NCBI GenBank assembly: GCA_037043015.1
Contig: CM073327.1
Coordinates: 1,966,727-2,030,726, forward strand
DNA: 64,000 nt
Direction: 5' to 3'
DNA from: Bryum argenteum
Taxonomy: Eukaryota > Streptophyta > Bryopsida > Bryales > Bryaceae
Of this stretch, positions 34,885 through 45,571 are shown piece by piece (positions within the stretch are counted from its first letter, which is position 1; each line of letters starts with the position of its first letter). Both the position numbers and the translations under genes were made by a program. Under the pieces are notes generated by a model. It worked only from the letters and a program-made list of their open reading frames with translations, was not told the DNA's origin and did no database searches.

Positions 34885-36011
34885 ATGGCTATGGCGATTG
34901 CTTCGCCATGGACAGCCATGTTAGCAAGCAATTCGATAGCAAGCCATAACAGCAGCGCCGCTTCTCAAAGAGCATGCGCCTTCCCTTTAAAGAACAAGTG
35001 CATTGCTCAGACTCCGCTTCGTCAATGGCAGTTGCCGCGCCATCTGAGCAGCCCGAGGACGACGAAGGTGCTGGCTCCGAGGGCCGTCACTGAGGAGGAC
35101 AAGGAGACCACGACTGTCGGGATCAAGGAATTTCTTGAAGACTTGAAATCAGTCGGTCGGGTAAGCAATTTCCAACCAATCGTGCGATAGCGGATGCAGT
35201 CATTACGAGCGAGCACCTGACCTTGTTGTGGCTATAAGCTGAATGCGCAAGAAACGGTGACGAATTTCAATGTTGTGGCACTTCTCGATCGAGAGGTGCA
35301 ATGTGATGTGGTCCTGGCCGGTCTCCCCTGTTCGAGGGGCTCAGTAATCGTTGAATTAAATTAGAGAAGAACGTACAACGCATTTTGTGAGAGTGCTGCT
35401 CGCGCGTAGACTGTTTGCAGAGCCTGAGGTTGAGCTCAGTAATTAGCTGTTGCGGTAGAGAAGCTCAGTAATTTGCTGTTACCTTGTTTAATTGCAATTG
35501 ATTTGTGAGCTTCTTGGACCTTGTTAACTTAGCTTAGTGTTGTGTATATCAGGCGTTTGTGCAATGTGCAAGTTCTCTTTGGCAGTGTGGACGATGATGC
35601 CTAGCGCGCTTTGATGTCCTATGCTTCTGGTTCTTGCAGGTCAGATTGATCGTGAACACGGGCGTGGCAGTACTGGAATCGGTCACGAACTTAGACAAGC
35701 TTTTCTATCATGTAATGCCTGGGCGTGGAGAGTATGCTAATTTGATGTTGAAGGAGGACAATGTGGATTTTCATCTGCTGATTGACCAGGTTGCCTCTGC
35801 CAAGCTCGAAACCGGCAAATCGATGAGGGGCGACATTCCAACTTACATGGTTCGAATCACAGATGTCAATGAGACGGTTGCAGCAAGCTTACTTGTTATG
35901 TGGAAACCTGGCAGCAATGGCGATTACGATGAAGGCCAAGTTGAAGCTTTTCAAAATTTGCAGAAAAAGTACGGCTCTGAAATCACGTTTTCTCCTAAGG
36001 ACTCTCAGTAG
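34885..36011 (+). CDS. Plastid-targeted protein, possible ChuX/HemS-like fold
   Basis: Two exons, 34885-35160 and 35640-36011, give 215 residues. The N-terminus (about 1-65) is rich in Ser, Ala and Arg and poor in acidic residues, as in a chloroplast transit peptide, ending near APRAVTEED. The mature part begins GIKEFLEDLKSVGRVRLIVN and contains GEYANLMLKEDNVDFHLLID and RGDIPTYMVRITD. These resemble the small haem-utilisation ChuX/HutX family fold that plants carry in plastid versions, but I am not certain of the family. No iron-regulatory site is visible. The first in-frame ATG of the MAMAIASPW cluster is taken as start; a later ATG would shorten the transit peptide by two or more residues. 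Confidence 0.6.
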
Positions 36012-36263
36012 GATACACTCCCTTTGAGTTTTGGCGTACATACTGTTCTGCAAGTTAGCACTTGCACCATTTTTTGGTACACTGATTGTAACCTTACTTA
36101 TATGACCAATTGTTTTGATCCCGTTCAAAACAATGTTAGTAGCAATATTTCATTAGATTGTTACATCTTAAGTTTTGCATTTTGGGCATCTCAAGTGGGT
36201 TGTATTCTTGTGCTAGTCCATTGTGAACGTCTGTTCAAGCATCCTTCTTTGTTTTAGGTGAAC

Positions 36264-36387
36264 GTGCACATTTACTCTTCTCATTCCGTATAAATGTGAA
36301 GAGTGAAAGCGACTGCACTCAGTCTGTGCAAATTTACTCTTCTCATGCCGTATAAATGTGAAGAGTAAAAGTGACTGCACTAGGTCT
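36264..36387. repeat. 62-bp tandem duplication, each unit able to fold as a hairpin
   Basis: GTGCACATTTACTCTTCTCA at 36264 recurs as GTGCAAATTTACTCTTCTCA at 36326. In the second unit TTTACTCTTC and GAAGAGTAAA are perfect inverted repeats around a 17-base loop. It lies about 250 bases after the stop at 36011, perhaps in a 3' UTR. Confidence 0.82.
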
Positions 36388-37290
36388 TTGGTAACGGCCC
36401 AAGGTGAGTTGTATCTGTCAAATCCCCTTTTCGGGGTGATTCAAAGTGAGTTTTAGATAAACTCCTTAAAATGAAAATCAAATAATATACAATATGTATT
36501 AGGTCCTTATGAGTACTTTTGTCATGTTTTCCTTTTGACATATTGATACACAAATTGATATCTCATCAACAAAAGTGTATTCACCAAGATAACTCTAGCA
36601 AGAGACACTCAACTTTCTTACAGTATGTCCAACATTCTCACAAAGAAATACAATCAAAGCTTAACTAAGGTCATTGAAATAAGATTGGCCCACGCTACTA
36701 GCACAGATACTTTGAAGCTTTATGAGCATAAATTGTGGAGTTTGAGTACTTAAAAAAATCAAAAGTATTGTATCATCACTTTGTCCATATTTGTTTTGAA
36801 AGTAAAAGGAGGTTATAATTATTAAGAGTAATTTTGAGAAATCAAGTTACTCCTTTTTAAAATAACTAATTTTTTATATTAAAAATAGAAGAATTTTACT
36901 TCGAATTCAATGTTGGTGTTGTGAAGAAAAATATCTTCATCACTTTCTTTGGAATTTCCTTTCATATGTACCTCAAAATATATTATTGTACCTATTTTCA
37001 AGTATCTATGAATTATCATAAGACATCTCTTTTTCACCAAACAAGATTTCAATCCCTGACAGTGTTTCAGGTCAATGAAATTTGATCACCAAATGAAGAT
37101 GAAGTTCACCGCAGTCCTTTCAAGCCTCAAACCTTTGTTTCTTATCATCTACCCTTTCTACGATGAGGTTACAGTAACTTGAATTGAGTCGCCATGATGC
37201 TTTGAAATGATCTAAACTCTCAATTCTTTCATTGAAATCACATCGTCTTGCTTTCCTGAGATTACTTTTTCTTCAAAGCGAAGTTGAACA
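36388..37290. other. Intergenic, AT-rich, no gene recognised
   Basis: Only short frames. Presumed promoter of the EMSY-like gene at its right end. Confidence 0.5.
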
Positions 37291-38040
37291 ATGGTGAACA
37301 AGCGGCCTAGGTATGAGAGCACAAGTGAATTGGAGTTTGAGGCATACCAGAATGTACTTAGATCATACAAAGCACAGTGGGATAACATCCATGTTCTTCA
37401 AAAGAGGATGTCTGCGCTTCACAAGAGACTTACACGATCACGAAAAGAAGTTAACAATTCCGACGAGCATGACACAGAGAAGCGGAAACAAGGGTTCAAG
37501 AAGCAACGAAGACCAGAGGGTGCGATACCGAAATCGCTTGTAGGGCAGAGGCTGTCGATCTTGTGGCCGCCGGAGGATAACGTACGCCGCGACGTTCTCG
37601 TTACTGAGTACGATAAGAGTACCGACTCGATTTGCGTGGAGTTTCCTGATGAAAGCTGCGCGTGGATCGATGCGGCGACGGCGAGAGTGGACACCGAACC
37701 GTCGATCGATCAAGGAAAAGCAGAAGCGCAAGGGTTGGATGTTAGTGCCATGCAGTTGCTGGTGAATCGGCGACTCCGAATCAGGTGGCCGGAGGATAAC
37801 AAATTCTACGAGATCTTGGTTACGAAGTTCAACGAGAAAAACGGCATGCATCGGCTAGAGTATGGCTCCAGGACTTCGAATGTAAGCTGGGAATGGGTGG
37901 ATTTGACAACTCTTGATGAAAATGATCTGCAATGCCTCGAAGACGATGAAGATGATGACAATCAACTCTTTACCGCCGGGAAGAAGGCCGTGATACAATC
38001 GAGAAATCTCCGAAGCCGGCGGAAAAGGGTTAAAGAGTAA
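37291..38040 (+). CDS. EMSY-like protein: short ENT region and two Tudor/Agenet-like domains, intronless
   Basis: Probable chromatin reader, 249 residues. Residues about 14-58 (FEAYQNVLRSYKAQWDNIHV and a following Leu/Arg helix) resemble the ENT domain of EMSY-like (EML) proteins, which act in histone-mark recognition and defence/flowering control in seed plants. Residues about 150-205 contain RRLRIRWPEDNKFYEILVTK and VSWEWVDLTTLDENDL, close to the EML Tudor domain (RKVWTRWPEDN.FYE, TWEWVDL). Residues 84-130 (LVGQRLSILWPPEDN) are a second, more diverged Tudor-like unit. The end is acidic and then basic (LRSRRKRVKE), a likely nuclear signal. Plant EML genes usually have several introns; this one has none, suggesting a retrocopy. 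A SINE sits at the stop codon. Confidence 0.8.
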   Translation: MVNKRPRYESTSELEFEAYQNVLRSYKAQWDNIHVLQKRMSALHKRLTRSRKEVNNSDEHDTEKRKQGFKKQRRPEGAIPKSLVGQRLSILWPPEDNVRRDVLVTEYDKSTDSICVEFPDESCAWIDAATARVDTEPSIDQGKAEAQGLDVSAMQLLVNRRLRIRWPEDNKFYEILVTKFNEKNGMHRLEYGSRTSNVSWEWVDLTTLDENDLQCLEDDEDDDNQLFTAGKKAVIQSRNLRSRRKRVKE

Positions 38041-38044
38041 TAAC

Positions 38045-38143
38045 CTAGATAGAAACTCCGGTCCCTTTCTAAGGGGCTGCCATGAATGAAATGTCAGTTC
38101 GTAATACTAATATCCTGATGGCCACCGGACAAATGGAAATTGG
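38045..38143 (-). mobile_element. 5'-truncated SINE inserted at the stop codon of the EMSY-like gene
   Basis: Reverse complement of the SINE 3' end (GATAGAAACTCCGGTCCCTT ... GATGGCCACCGGACAA). A perfect 13-bp direct repeat AAAGAGTAATAAC flanks it (38032-38044 and 38144-38156). The left repeat contains the gene's TAA stop. Confidence 0.9.
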
Positions 38144-38156
38144 AAAGAGTAATAAC

Positions 38157-40749
38157 TTCATTTAAGTTGATTAGAATCTTGTATGATCACAATTTTGTTC
38201 TTGTTGTGGCATCAAAATGAACAAAAAAAAATCTTGTGCAAGTGTGAGGAATTTTTGTTGTGGTCATACTTTTCTTGCATTTCATACTCTCCCCTTTTTA
38301 ACAAAGATGAGTTCTTATCTTTACCTTGTGTGATCAATGTGAAAGTTTTTGTACAATTGTTTTCCTAAATCACTTAAAAGTACCCATTAGGTTTGTAAAG
38401 TAGAGTTTGTGGTGAAGGATGCATTAGTATTTAAATTTTTTACCATATTACAAGAACTAAAAGAAGAGACTTACAATAGAGTTTTTATTGAGTTTTTTAA
38501 TGACTTGGAATTGAATGTATGAGTAAGTTTTGAGTTGTCATGAATTGTTTGAATTTTCTACTTTTGTCCTAGTGTGCTAGCTTCAACGACATTTTGGAGT
38601 ACATTTTTACATTATTGTTGGAGCAGATTGATTCATGTATGTTGATTGCGCTTATGCTACTAACCAAGTGAGGCTTGCAAGCTATGAGTTGTATTTTTTC
38701 ATGTTTTATGTGCTAACATTGAATGACTGTGTGAGAACGTATATAACCATTAAGAAATTGTTTCAAATTGTAGTAGCAACTTTGCATGTTACAAATAATG
38801 TAGAGGCGGTTGTATTGAATTGTGATACAACTATATCATGATGAAGTGAATATATTAGTTGCATATATGTGGAGCTTGAAAACTAACAAAAACATTGTTA
38901 GTTGATGAAAAAGATCGTATCCTTTTGGCACGTACCTTCATTGATATTTTATAATATGCTAAAAAAATGTGAGTATATATGATTAGTTTAGAATTTGAGG
39001 AAATTTATAGAAAATATAGCTTCATGAAAGTAAGTATCAAATAGGGAAAGATTTACAAATGGGCTCAAAATTGGCTCATAGTGTAGGCAAGTGGAACTTA
39101 CCAAATGTAAAGTAAGAATACCATAATTTCTTACAATAAGGTGATTAGGTGTATGAGGATGACTTTTTGAAATTGAAGTTATAAAACTTCAATACAAAAG
39201 AAACAATTAGTGTTGATTGTGTAATTGAAATTCCATTAGATAATTTCATACAAATCTTATCAAAAACAGTAGTAAGTAAATCCCCTCTACCTTTCCAATA
39301 ACACATACTAAACCAAAATGGAATCATTCATTATTACCATCTCCATTTGAAAAACACATCATCGTGGATGAAACAACTTTTTTGAACTTGGAATTTAAGA
39401 AATTAACTAAGAGAAATGTCAGTGACTTTCAAACCCTCCTTGCCGCTATATTTTTTTGATAGTGAGCAATTCGAGTTGTTGCCCATTATATACCAGTATG
39501 AATTTGAATGGTTTAGAGTTTGCTCTCTAAAGTGCCCACAAAAATAATCTTGCTGAGTTTGTGTTTGGGGGCTTGCAAGAAGAAAACTACAAGGTCAAAT
39601 GAAAGTCTGTAAATTGCAAATGAAACTAGACGCACTAATCCAGACACACTCTTTATAAAAAGACTTATTATTTTAGGCGTGGCAGCCCTCTTAAATATTC
39701 TCAGCTGACAAGAAAAAGCTTCTTTGGACTATTAGGGGTTAGATATAAGATTAGGTAAGTGAATCTTGCTCAATGAACAATTTTGAGTGTAAACATGGTA
39801 GAAGGTCCCTCTTTTTTACACTCTACGGAGTACAATTTCTTTAATAGAAATCTTTACCATACAAAGATGATGATCCCTAATCATTCTTCATCAACTTCTA
39901 TAAAAAAGAAATAAATGATCTTGGAGAATTCTATAGAAAAGTGAGAGTATTCATTTTCCATACAACCTTTCAAAAGGCTACCCGTTCACACTTTTTATTG
40001 GTGGGAGGTGCGACTTATGAAGGTCAAGATACATAACTTCTTTTGCATTCTCTGCTCACAACAAGTTGCCATCGTCATAGAGTTCAAAAGTACAACATTT
40101 ATTAAATTCTTATAATGATGGTGAAAACCCAAAGATTTGAAATTCATATAACGATGTTTACCCAAAATTAGATCTATTTGTTGAAAGTAGAATCATTACT
40201 ATCACAAAGAAGAATTTATTTTGCTCACAATATCAAACAAAAGTAAATAAAACTCATATCAAACTCAACATCATGAAGTAGAAAAATTGTAGTTTTGACG
40301 CACTTATGTGTACATGATTACATCATTCAAGGACTTCATGATTGAATGCACTTTGGAATTGTTTTGATGAGTAGAATGTTGTCTTGACAACACCGATTGT
40401 AGAATGCACAACTCTTTTCATTGAGTTGAGTTTAATTATAGATTTTGAAATTAAAAAGGAGTTACATTGGAGCTTTTTTGAAAAATATGTAGTATAAAAT
40501 TAAAGATTTAATATAAAAGAATAAAGAATCGTACATTTCTCAATTACCAAACTCATTCTCAAGCTCGAAAAACTTGGCGTTTTATTCTTGAGCTAAGCAT
40601 AAAGAAGAGACTCCACACAATACAAGCGTGTAATTGGTGCAGTTTATGCTATTGCTGTTGTAATTGTTTATTCCTTCTTAGATGTTACAATTTATGCTAA
40701 TAAAAGTGAGGTAAGCACAATAATGAATAAAAGGGGTTTTGGCTAATTA
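38157..40749. other. Intergenic, AT-rich, no gene recognised
   Basis: 2.6 kb with only short AT-driven frames. No transposon ends or RNA genes recognised. The right end is the presumed promoter of the kinase gene. Confidence 0.55.
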
Positions 40750-42950
40750 ATGGGACAATTAGCTTCAAAAGTTGGATCGATTTACGGGTCTCCTGATGAA
40801 AGGCCAAGGCTTGAATCACCTCAAGGATCCGTTTATGGCTCTACTGATGGATCATCCCCTCGATTCGGCAATGAATCCAATTATGGTTCTAGCAATGAAA
40901 CTAGTTATGGTTCCGGTAGCGACATGGAATCTCTTTCATCCAAAGAAAGTTTAGGTGAAGGCAAGGAGAATGATAAACCTCTTATCATGGTACTTGGTAT
41001 GTTTTTACATACCCCTTTTACTACATCTTGAGTAAGTACAAATCTACGTAAAATTTTGGTACAAAAGTGTAGAAAATGATAAACTCGCATTACATACTCT
41101 AGGAACAGATCTCATCAATGAGCAAGACAACATTACTTGACTAGTTGTTGTGCATAAAGGGCAAGATTGTTTAGGGACCAAATTGGATCAATCATTTACC
41201 TACATCTAGGTTTCAGGCACTTTTGACACAAATTGCTCTTACTAGGCTTCACAATATGTTGTTGTGGAGTAGATCTATTGGAATGTTTGAGGATGTCATG
41301 GATTTGTACGAATGTGTTATACATGTGATTATTCACACCTAAACAATGAATGAGTGTTGATGTACGCAGGTGGACCGGGGACAGGGAAGGGCACCCAATG
41401 CGAGCGCATGGTGGAGGAGTTTGGTTTCAAGCACATCTCCTTGGGGAACATCCTCCGCGAGGAGGTCAAAAAGGGGACTCCTATTGGTCTTGAATGCAGC
41501 AAGATCATAAAAGATGGCAAATTGGTGCCTACAAATATGGCAATGACACTCGTGAAGAAGGCAATGGCTGAATCCAAGGACGCTAACGGCTTCATTCTAG
41601 ATGGCTTCCCTCGTGCTACTAGCCAAGCCCATGCCTTCCAAAAACAAGTATGCCCTACCCTGTCACTCATGCCATCTCTTGTCCAAAAGTAAGGATAATA
41701 ATAGAGTTGCAAGGCTATTTCCTATGAGAGTTAGTTGTTGTTCAGGAGCTATAAGTGCCCATGCCTTTCAGAAACAAGTATGCCCTACCCTATCACTAAT
41801 GTCATCTCTTCTCTTGTACAAAAGCAAGGATGATAATAGGATTGCAAGGCTATGTCCTATGAGAGTTAGTTGTTCAGGAGCTCTAGAAAAAGGTGCATCA
41901 TTTATTCAAATTATGCACGTCATGTGTCATTGAATTCAACCGAGTGCAAAATTTCACAAGATTTTTACAACACTATATTATTTCTCAATTTTTTATTTAT
42001 TTATTTTTTTTTAATCAACTACATGGACAATTGTTTTGTTAAGACTCACAAACAATGATTTGTCTTGCATCATTCTTGCACATTTGTAGATGAAGGGCCC
42101 AACATTGGTATTGTACCTGCATGCACCGGAGCATGTGTTGCTACAGAGGCTCATGGAACGGGGTGCAGAAAGCGGGCGAGATGACGACACGTGCGTGACT
42201 ATCCAAAATCGTTTCAACACCTTCAAGATGGAGTCGCTCCCTGTGATCCAATACTACGAAAAAAAATCCCCCTCAGCTGTTCGGAAGGTGGGTTCTTGTT
42301 CAACCCTAAAAAAGTACTCCCTTTGTCACATTATATTTGTCTAGTAGGTTCTCTCAAATCTACTTTCTGAGGTAGAATATGAATAATTTTTCTTAATCAA
42401 AATGAACATGAGAATAGCAATAGCAGATCGTGAATGCACAACAACAAGTATTTGAGTTCATTTTATAGTATCGAGTCTTTGAAATGCACGAAAACAAATC
42501 TTATTTCATGCGTATATCTTGATGTCATTCTCACTATTTAACCCCTAAAGGTCTGAGCGTGCCGTGGCGACCAGTAGAATACATTGTATTTTGGTTGTAT
42601 TTGGAGTGAATGCACACCTTTAATGGGTTTGAGTTCAAAGAAGAAGTTGACATTTGAATTAATGCGGTTCTAGTGAGCTATTACGATTCCAGTTTAGAGT
42701 TTCTTGTTGGTAGCAAATCCTAATTATACGACAACGTACATACTATCCCCAAGGGACTTTTAAGGGTTAAAGAAATCCTTGATGTTTTTTTGAGGCTATG
42801 AAAGACTTCTATACACCACCCAATTCAGTCAAAGAGTGTTTAAGTTAACGGTTTCAAATTCTCTGCCAGGTCTGTACAATGAACGCGCCAGACGATGTGT
42901 ACAAACAAATCCAGTCGGCAATCAGAACTGCGGTACCTCTCTCCACTTAA
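40750..42950 (+). CDS. UMP/CMP kinase-like nucleoside monophosphate kinase with an N-terminal extension
   Basis: Transfers phosphate from ATP to UMP, CMP or a similar nucleotide. Exons 40750-40996, 41370-41647, 42090-42287 and 42870-42950 give 267 residues. P-loop GGPGTGKGTQ at about 83-92; NMP-binding part HISLGNILREEVKKG; ILDGFPRATSQA; lid GRDDD, followed by RFNTFKMESLPVIQYYE. The lid and C-terminal pattern fit UMP/CMP or adenylate kinase 1-like enzymes; exact specificity is open. The first 80 residues are extra: MGQLASK could be N-myristoylated, then IYGS, VYGS, NYGS and SYGS repeats in a Ser/Gly/Glu-rich, probably disordered stretch. Exon 2's end is duplicated in intron 2, and a TTAA MITE lies in intron 3. 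Confidence 0.85.
41627..41884. repeat. 130-bp tandem duplication of the exon 2 end and splice donor
   Basis: GCCCATGCCTTCCAAAAACA at 41627 recurs as GCCCATGCCTTTCAGAAACA at 41757. Both are followed by the donor GTATGC and by ATGTCATC/ATGCCATC, AAGGATRATAATAG and CCTATGAGAGTTAGTTGT. The second unit keeps an intact donor and several possible upstream acceptor AGs, so a small alternative exon is possible. Confidence 0.88.
42542..42766 (-). mobile_element. 225-bp TTAA MITE, copy 2, in intron 3 of the kinase gene
   Basis: Flanked by TTAA (42538-42541 and 42767-42770), ends CCCCTAAAGGTC and ACTTTTAAGGG. It is the inverted copy of 8582-8806, with long matched blocks (TTTCTTGTTGGTAGCAAATC, GTACATACTATCCCCAAGGG, GCACACCTTTAAT, GATTTGAGTTCAAAGAA-like). 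Confidence 0.9.
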
Positions 42951-43518
42951 ATCATTTCACATCTATGAGAACATATTAACCATTATCAGCAGAAAAACAA
43001 ACTATGTAATAATTCACCTCTTGATAGAATGACATCCTTCCTGCCAATCCATGTTATGATCCAAAGAAAAAGAGAGATCATCAACATGGATCGATTGGAA
43101 GTTCGTGGAAAACCAAGTAACTTGCGTCAACAAAGAGTTCGATAGTCGATCGTTGTTACTCGAGAGTTAGTGAGTCTCCCATGTAGCATGTGACTGGCAT
43201 AAAAGTGCCGTAAACAGAGAGCCCATTCAACAAGAATCAAAATAAAAATATAATCTTGAATCAAAAGAGGAATGCACAAACTATAAGAAGTTAATGTCAA
43301 TACATCACTGACCGAATATTTAGTTTCAAAACTGTTTCTGTTTCTCTTGAAAACACCTCACCATGTAAACCAAAAACGTATTTCAAGCTCAGATGAGATA
43401 TATGTCCCACACAAGTTCTGGTGTTTGTACAAGTATTTAACAAGATTGTGGTGTTTGTATGCTGAGTAGTATGCGAGGGGATGAAGATTGAGAGTGGCGC
43501 TCACGGATAGCTGATAGC
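42951..43518. other. Intergenic, no gene recognised
   Basis: 3' flank of the kinase gene and upstream flank of the small ORF at 43519. Confidence 0.5.
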
Positions 43519-43755
43519 ATGGGGGTGGGGGTGCAGATCACGTCGACGAGAAAGCTGAGGAAGCACATAAGGCGGCGCGCGGCTCGTTCCAAGCGCAAGA
43601 ACGAGCTGGCCGTGGATTCGCATGTGCAGCGCGTCGCCAGCCGCCGGGACCGCACGAAGCGAGGCATGAACGAATGCTGCGGCCACCCTTACTTTCCCCC
43701 TCCACCCGAGCCGCTTCCGCCCCCTCCACCCAAATGGTCATGCACCATCCTCTGA
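43519..43755 (+). CDS. Small basic, proline-rich protein with a C-terminal CaaX box (hypothetical)
   Basis: 78 residues. The N-terminal half is strongly basic (RKLRKHIRRRAARSKRK). The C-terminal part has two Pro runs (PPPPEP, PPPPP) and ends CTIL, which fits a prenylation CaaX box with Leu, favouring geranylgeranylation. Basic stretch plus CaaX is a common way to hold a protein on a membrane. High GC content relative to the flanks supports coding. It could also be the last exon of a longer gene. No family recognised. Confidence 0.45.
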   Translation: MGVGVQITSTRKLRKHIRRRAARSKRKNELAVDSHVQRVASRRDRTKRGMNECCGHPYFPPPPEPLPPPPPKWSCTIL

Positions 43756-43898
43756 TCCCATCCGCTCAGGTTCGATCAATCACCTCCGAAACCGATGATT
43801 GTACACAAGCTCCCGATCCGTCGTCTGCCACAACCCACCCGCCAATCCAACAGTTGTAAAATTCTGACACTAGAGTTTCAGGAACTGGATCGGAGCCA

Positions 43899-45058
43899 TT
43901 AGTGGACATGGTTGTGGGTTACCTCCAGGAATCGGATCAAGCTGTCTCGGCTTTCGGGCTGGATGTGCGAGATGGTACTGGAGAGGCGCACGACGACGCC
44001 GTCCAGGGTGATGCCAGACTTCCAATCCTGGCCTTCCTCGGTGGCCGTCATGGAGAATTTTAACACGAAAGGTTGGACGTCGTGCTCGTCGACTGTAAAC
44101 TCGCCAACATCGTATTCCCTCCATCCACCGTCCACCACGCGGATGGTGGGCATGGGCAGGCGAAGCTCGCCGGCCGATCGTCGTCGGTAGCGCGGCGGCC
44201 GGGGATCGATGAAGCATTGGCGCTCCACGACCTGCTCGTCGTTCTTCGACAATCGGAACGTCACCGGCTTCTCTCCAAAGTTTTGCAATCTGCTCAACAT
44301 GATCCGCCAGCATGCCGTGTAGGTTCCTGCTGGCAAGCTGCACTCCATCTCGCCTTTCGCTTCCAACCAGCACACTGTCGTCAATTGTGCCACCTCCGGA
44401 AACCTGCCACAGGAACAATAATGTCCATTTTTAGGGTTGGAAGAAAACTTGGACGATGCATAATCCTCTTTCTGAGAGAGATTGTTTAGAATGTGAGGAG
44501 TGGAGGGGGGCTTACCAGGCGTGGTGGAAATCGGGAACCCACTGCCAATACTGACGCGCATCAATGTGCTCGATGTACATCCCGCGTGCGGCCATCGCCA
44601 CACATAAACCTCCCGTCGCGCGTTCCATCCTAAAACCCTACGCATTTTTGTTACCACTCGATCAGCCTGCTTGTACCGATCCAAATATGAGAAACTGGCG
44701 GTACGCGATCGATGTATACCTGTGTGTTGTCGGCGAAGAGGATCAGATTGGTGCAGAGATGGTCGAACAGGTCTCTCTCGCTGGCAAATTGCTCCAGCGC
44801 CACAAGCTCACTGTACTTAGCCGGTAGATGCGAGACCGCGGCGTGCGCCCACACGGACTCGAAGGCCGCCGCTGCTCGAAACGATCGGCACACGCACGCC
44901 GCTCTCGCAACATCTCGCGGCGGCATGCGGCATAGAATCAGCGCCACGAAATCGACTGGAAGATCGCCCAAAAAACTATTAGCCTCCTTCTCCTTGTCCC
45001 CCTCACCAGTATCTACGTGCAGCAACGAGAAAGCTCTCGAATCCATCACCGACACCAT
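43899..45058 (-). CDS. F-box protein with PP2 (phloem protein 2-like lectin) domain
   Basis: Substrate-recognition subunit of an SCF ubiquitin ligase, with a carbohydrate-binding type domain. Exons (minus strand) 44720-45058, 44516-44637 and 43899-44403 give 321 residues in phase. F-box at about 30-70: LGDLPVDFVALILCRMPPRD and CRSFRAAAAFESVW. The PP2 domain starts GFRMERATGGLCVAMAARGM, with YWQWVPD, WFPEVAQLTTVCWLEAKGEM and the pattern TACWRIMLSRLQNFGEKPV. This is the order of Arabidopsis F-box/PP2-A proteins. MVSVMDSRAF gives two possible starts five residues apart. The minus-strand frame continuing past 44720 is intron. Confidence 0.9.
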
Positions 45059-45208
45059 GGCTACGAATCACGGACAACAGTGCAGACTCAAGACGATTTG
45101 TAAGCCCAATTGAAAGAGCTTCTGATCGACACCTGTTGATCGATCGATCGATCTGTGCACCGGCCACCTGGTTACGGTAATCGAGATCGAAGCTCAGTTG
45201 CGTACGAT

Positions 45209-45571
45209 TCACTGCTGTTGCACATGAACCGAGGTGATTGATAGTGCAATAACATAACAAGAGATTTGAATATGTCTCTTGGAAGGGGAGGGGAGGGGCG
45301 GGGTGGCTGTGACCGACAAGGCGTTGCGCAGAAAGAACCCTTGGCACCGACAGTCATCACTGTAGCGCACTTCACGCGATGAAGCGCCCACCAAGCATCT
45401 CGGAATCTTTCGCGACACCTCACCGAATTCGAGCGCCCGTTCGTGCGAGATTTCAAACACGCCGGAGAGGTGTCGATTCATTCTGCTAGCGACGACGAAC
45501 ACGAGGCGGCCCCGTCCGTCGGCTCCGTAATCGAATGATGATCGAAGGATGATGTAAGGGAGAGTGCTCAA
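45209..45571 (-). CDS. Hypothetical ORF upstream of the F-box gene
   Basis: 120 codons with coding-like composition (for example RGRLVFVVASRMNRHLSGVF and ERALEFGEVSRKI), on the same strand and 150 bases before the F-box gene. It may be an independent short gene, an upstream ORF in a long 5' leader, or a gene remnant; the end (after ALSVTATPP) looks like non-coding read-through. No family recognised. Confidence 0.3.
   Translation of the reverse strand: MSTLPYIILRSSFDYGADGRGRLVFVVASRMNRHLSGVFEISHERALEFGEVSRKIPRCLVGASSREVRYSDDCRCQGFFLRNALSVTATPPLPSPSKRHIQISCYVIALSITSVHVQQQ

Noticed and set aside
44073..44489. 138-codon plus-strand frame
   Set aside because: Antisense shadow of the PP2 domain exon.
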